This document shows positions 6,666 through 7,195 of a DNA stretch of 7,195 nucleotides, in pieces. Source of the DNA: Pseudomonadota bacterium. Lineage in GTDB: Bacteria; Pseudomonadota; Gammaproteobacteria; SZUA-229. A model generated the notes under the pieces. That model was not told the origin of the DNA, searched no databases, and worked only from the letters and a program-made list of their open reading frames with translations. Each line of letters starts with the position of its first letter. Position 1 is the stretch's first letter. A program made the position numbers and the translations under genes. The DNA is taken from positions 1-7,195 of the forward strand of contig DAOVJH010000069.1 of NCBI GenBank assembly GCA_030673345.1. The letters run 5' to 3'.

Positions 6666-7193
6666 TTATCGGTGGATGAAAGCATCGATTCGTTCGACCG
6701 CCTGCTCTAAGTTCTCCAACGACTGCGTATAGGCAAAACGGCAATGAATATTAGCCAGATGCGTCCCAAAATCGATACCCGGTGTCAGGGCGACTCCCTG
6801 TTCGTTTAATAATTCTTTTACCCAGCTAAAACTATCGTCCGTGAAACGCTCACAGTTGGCATAGATATAAAATGCCCCCTGCGGTTTGACTGCGATCTCA
6901 AAACCCAGCTGCTCCAGAGCCGGTAACAAAAAATCACGGCGCTGCTTAAATTCATCCCTGCGCGCATCCAGTATAACCTGTGTATCCGGTTCTAACGCAG
7001 TCAGCGCCGCATACTGCGAAATCGTCGGCGGCGCCAGAAATATGTTCTGTGCGATACGGTCTATCGCGTCCACATATTGCTCAGGCACGACCATCCAGCC
7101 TATGCGCCAGCCGGTCATACCAAAATACTTTGAAAAACTGTTTATCACGAAACATTCATCTGATATCGAAAGCGCAGAGTAATCATTGTTCTC
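6666..7193 (-). CDS. PLP-dependent aminotransferase, class I/II (C-terminal part)
   Basis: The reading frame is open from the window edge to a TAA at 6668-6666, giving 175 residues of a protein normally near 390. The N-terminal half is therefore off the window. The PLP lysine is at residue 22 of the visible part, in NSFSKYFGMTGWRIGW, the signature of fold-type I aspartate-aminotransferase-like enzymes. The substrate-carboxylate arginine is residue 152 in the C-terminal IHCRFAYT, with the family motif GVALTPGIDFG before it. A GTG at 7148 could be mistaken for a start, but the frame upstream (SISDECFVI) continues the conserved fold, so it is internal. The substrate cannot be told from this part. 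No terminator hairpin is seen after the stop, so read-through into the DUF2797 gene is possible. Confidence 0.93.
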   Translation of the reverse strand, partial: ENNDYSALSISDECFVINSFSKYFGMTGWRIGWMVVPEQYVDAIDRIAQNIFLAPPTISQYAALTALEPDTQVILDARRDEFKQRRDFLLPALEQLGFEIAVKPQGAFYIYANCERFTDDSFSWVKELLNEQGVALTPGIDFGTHLANIHCRFAYTQSLENLEQAVERIDAFIHR

Positions 7194-7195
7194 AT

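Noticed and set aside
7146..7148. GTG as the start of the aminotransferase
   Set aside because: The frame continues upstream to the window edge and the PLP lysine lies only six residues after this GTG. The gene is truncated by the window, not short.

Overview
The window reads as chromosomal DNA of a gammaproteobacterium of moderate GC content. The evidence is the isc gene set with Pseudomonas-like CysE and enterobacterial-like IscS, IscU, IscA and HscB proteins. The genus cannot be named from the sequence alone. Every supported gene lies on the minus strand, so transcription runs from high to low coordinates.

In transcription order: (1) the C-terminal part of a fold-type I PLP aminotransferase (6666-7193, cut by the window edge); (2) a 66-bp AT-rich gap holding a perfect 13-bp tandem repeat; (3) a cysteine-rich DUF2797-type protein (5769-6599); (4) serine O-acetyltransferase cysE, 37 nt downstream, whose apparent start is a non-canonical ATC; (5) a 189-bp intergenic region with a weak terminator after cysE, then two abutting 25-bp IscR-type operators and a sigma70-like promoter; (6) the isc operon iscR - second cysteine desulfurase (NifS-type) - iscS - iscU - iscA - hscB - hscA, with hscA running off the left edge after 141 codons.

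The genes form a coherent sulfur and iron-sulfur module. CysE makes O-acetylserine for cysteine synthesis. IscS takes sulfur from cysteine and passes it to the IscU scaffold. HscB and HscA act on the IscU LPPVK motif to release the cluster, and IscA is an A-type carrier. IscR, itself an Fe-S protein, probably represses the operon through the tandem operators over the -35 box.

No wholly new system is visible. The points worth a second look are the second NifS-type desulfurase inside the isc operon, which lacks the IscU-docking tail of IscS; the ATC start and hidden N-terminus of cysE; the tandem operator architecture; and the uncharacterised DUF2797 protein, whose core resembles a GIY-YIG fold.
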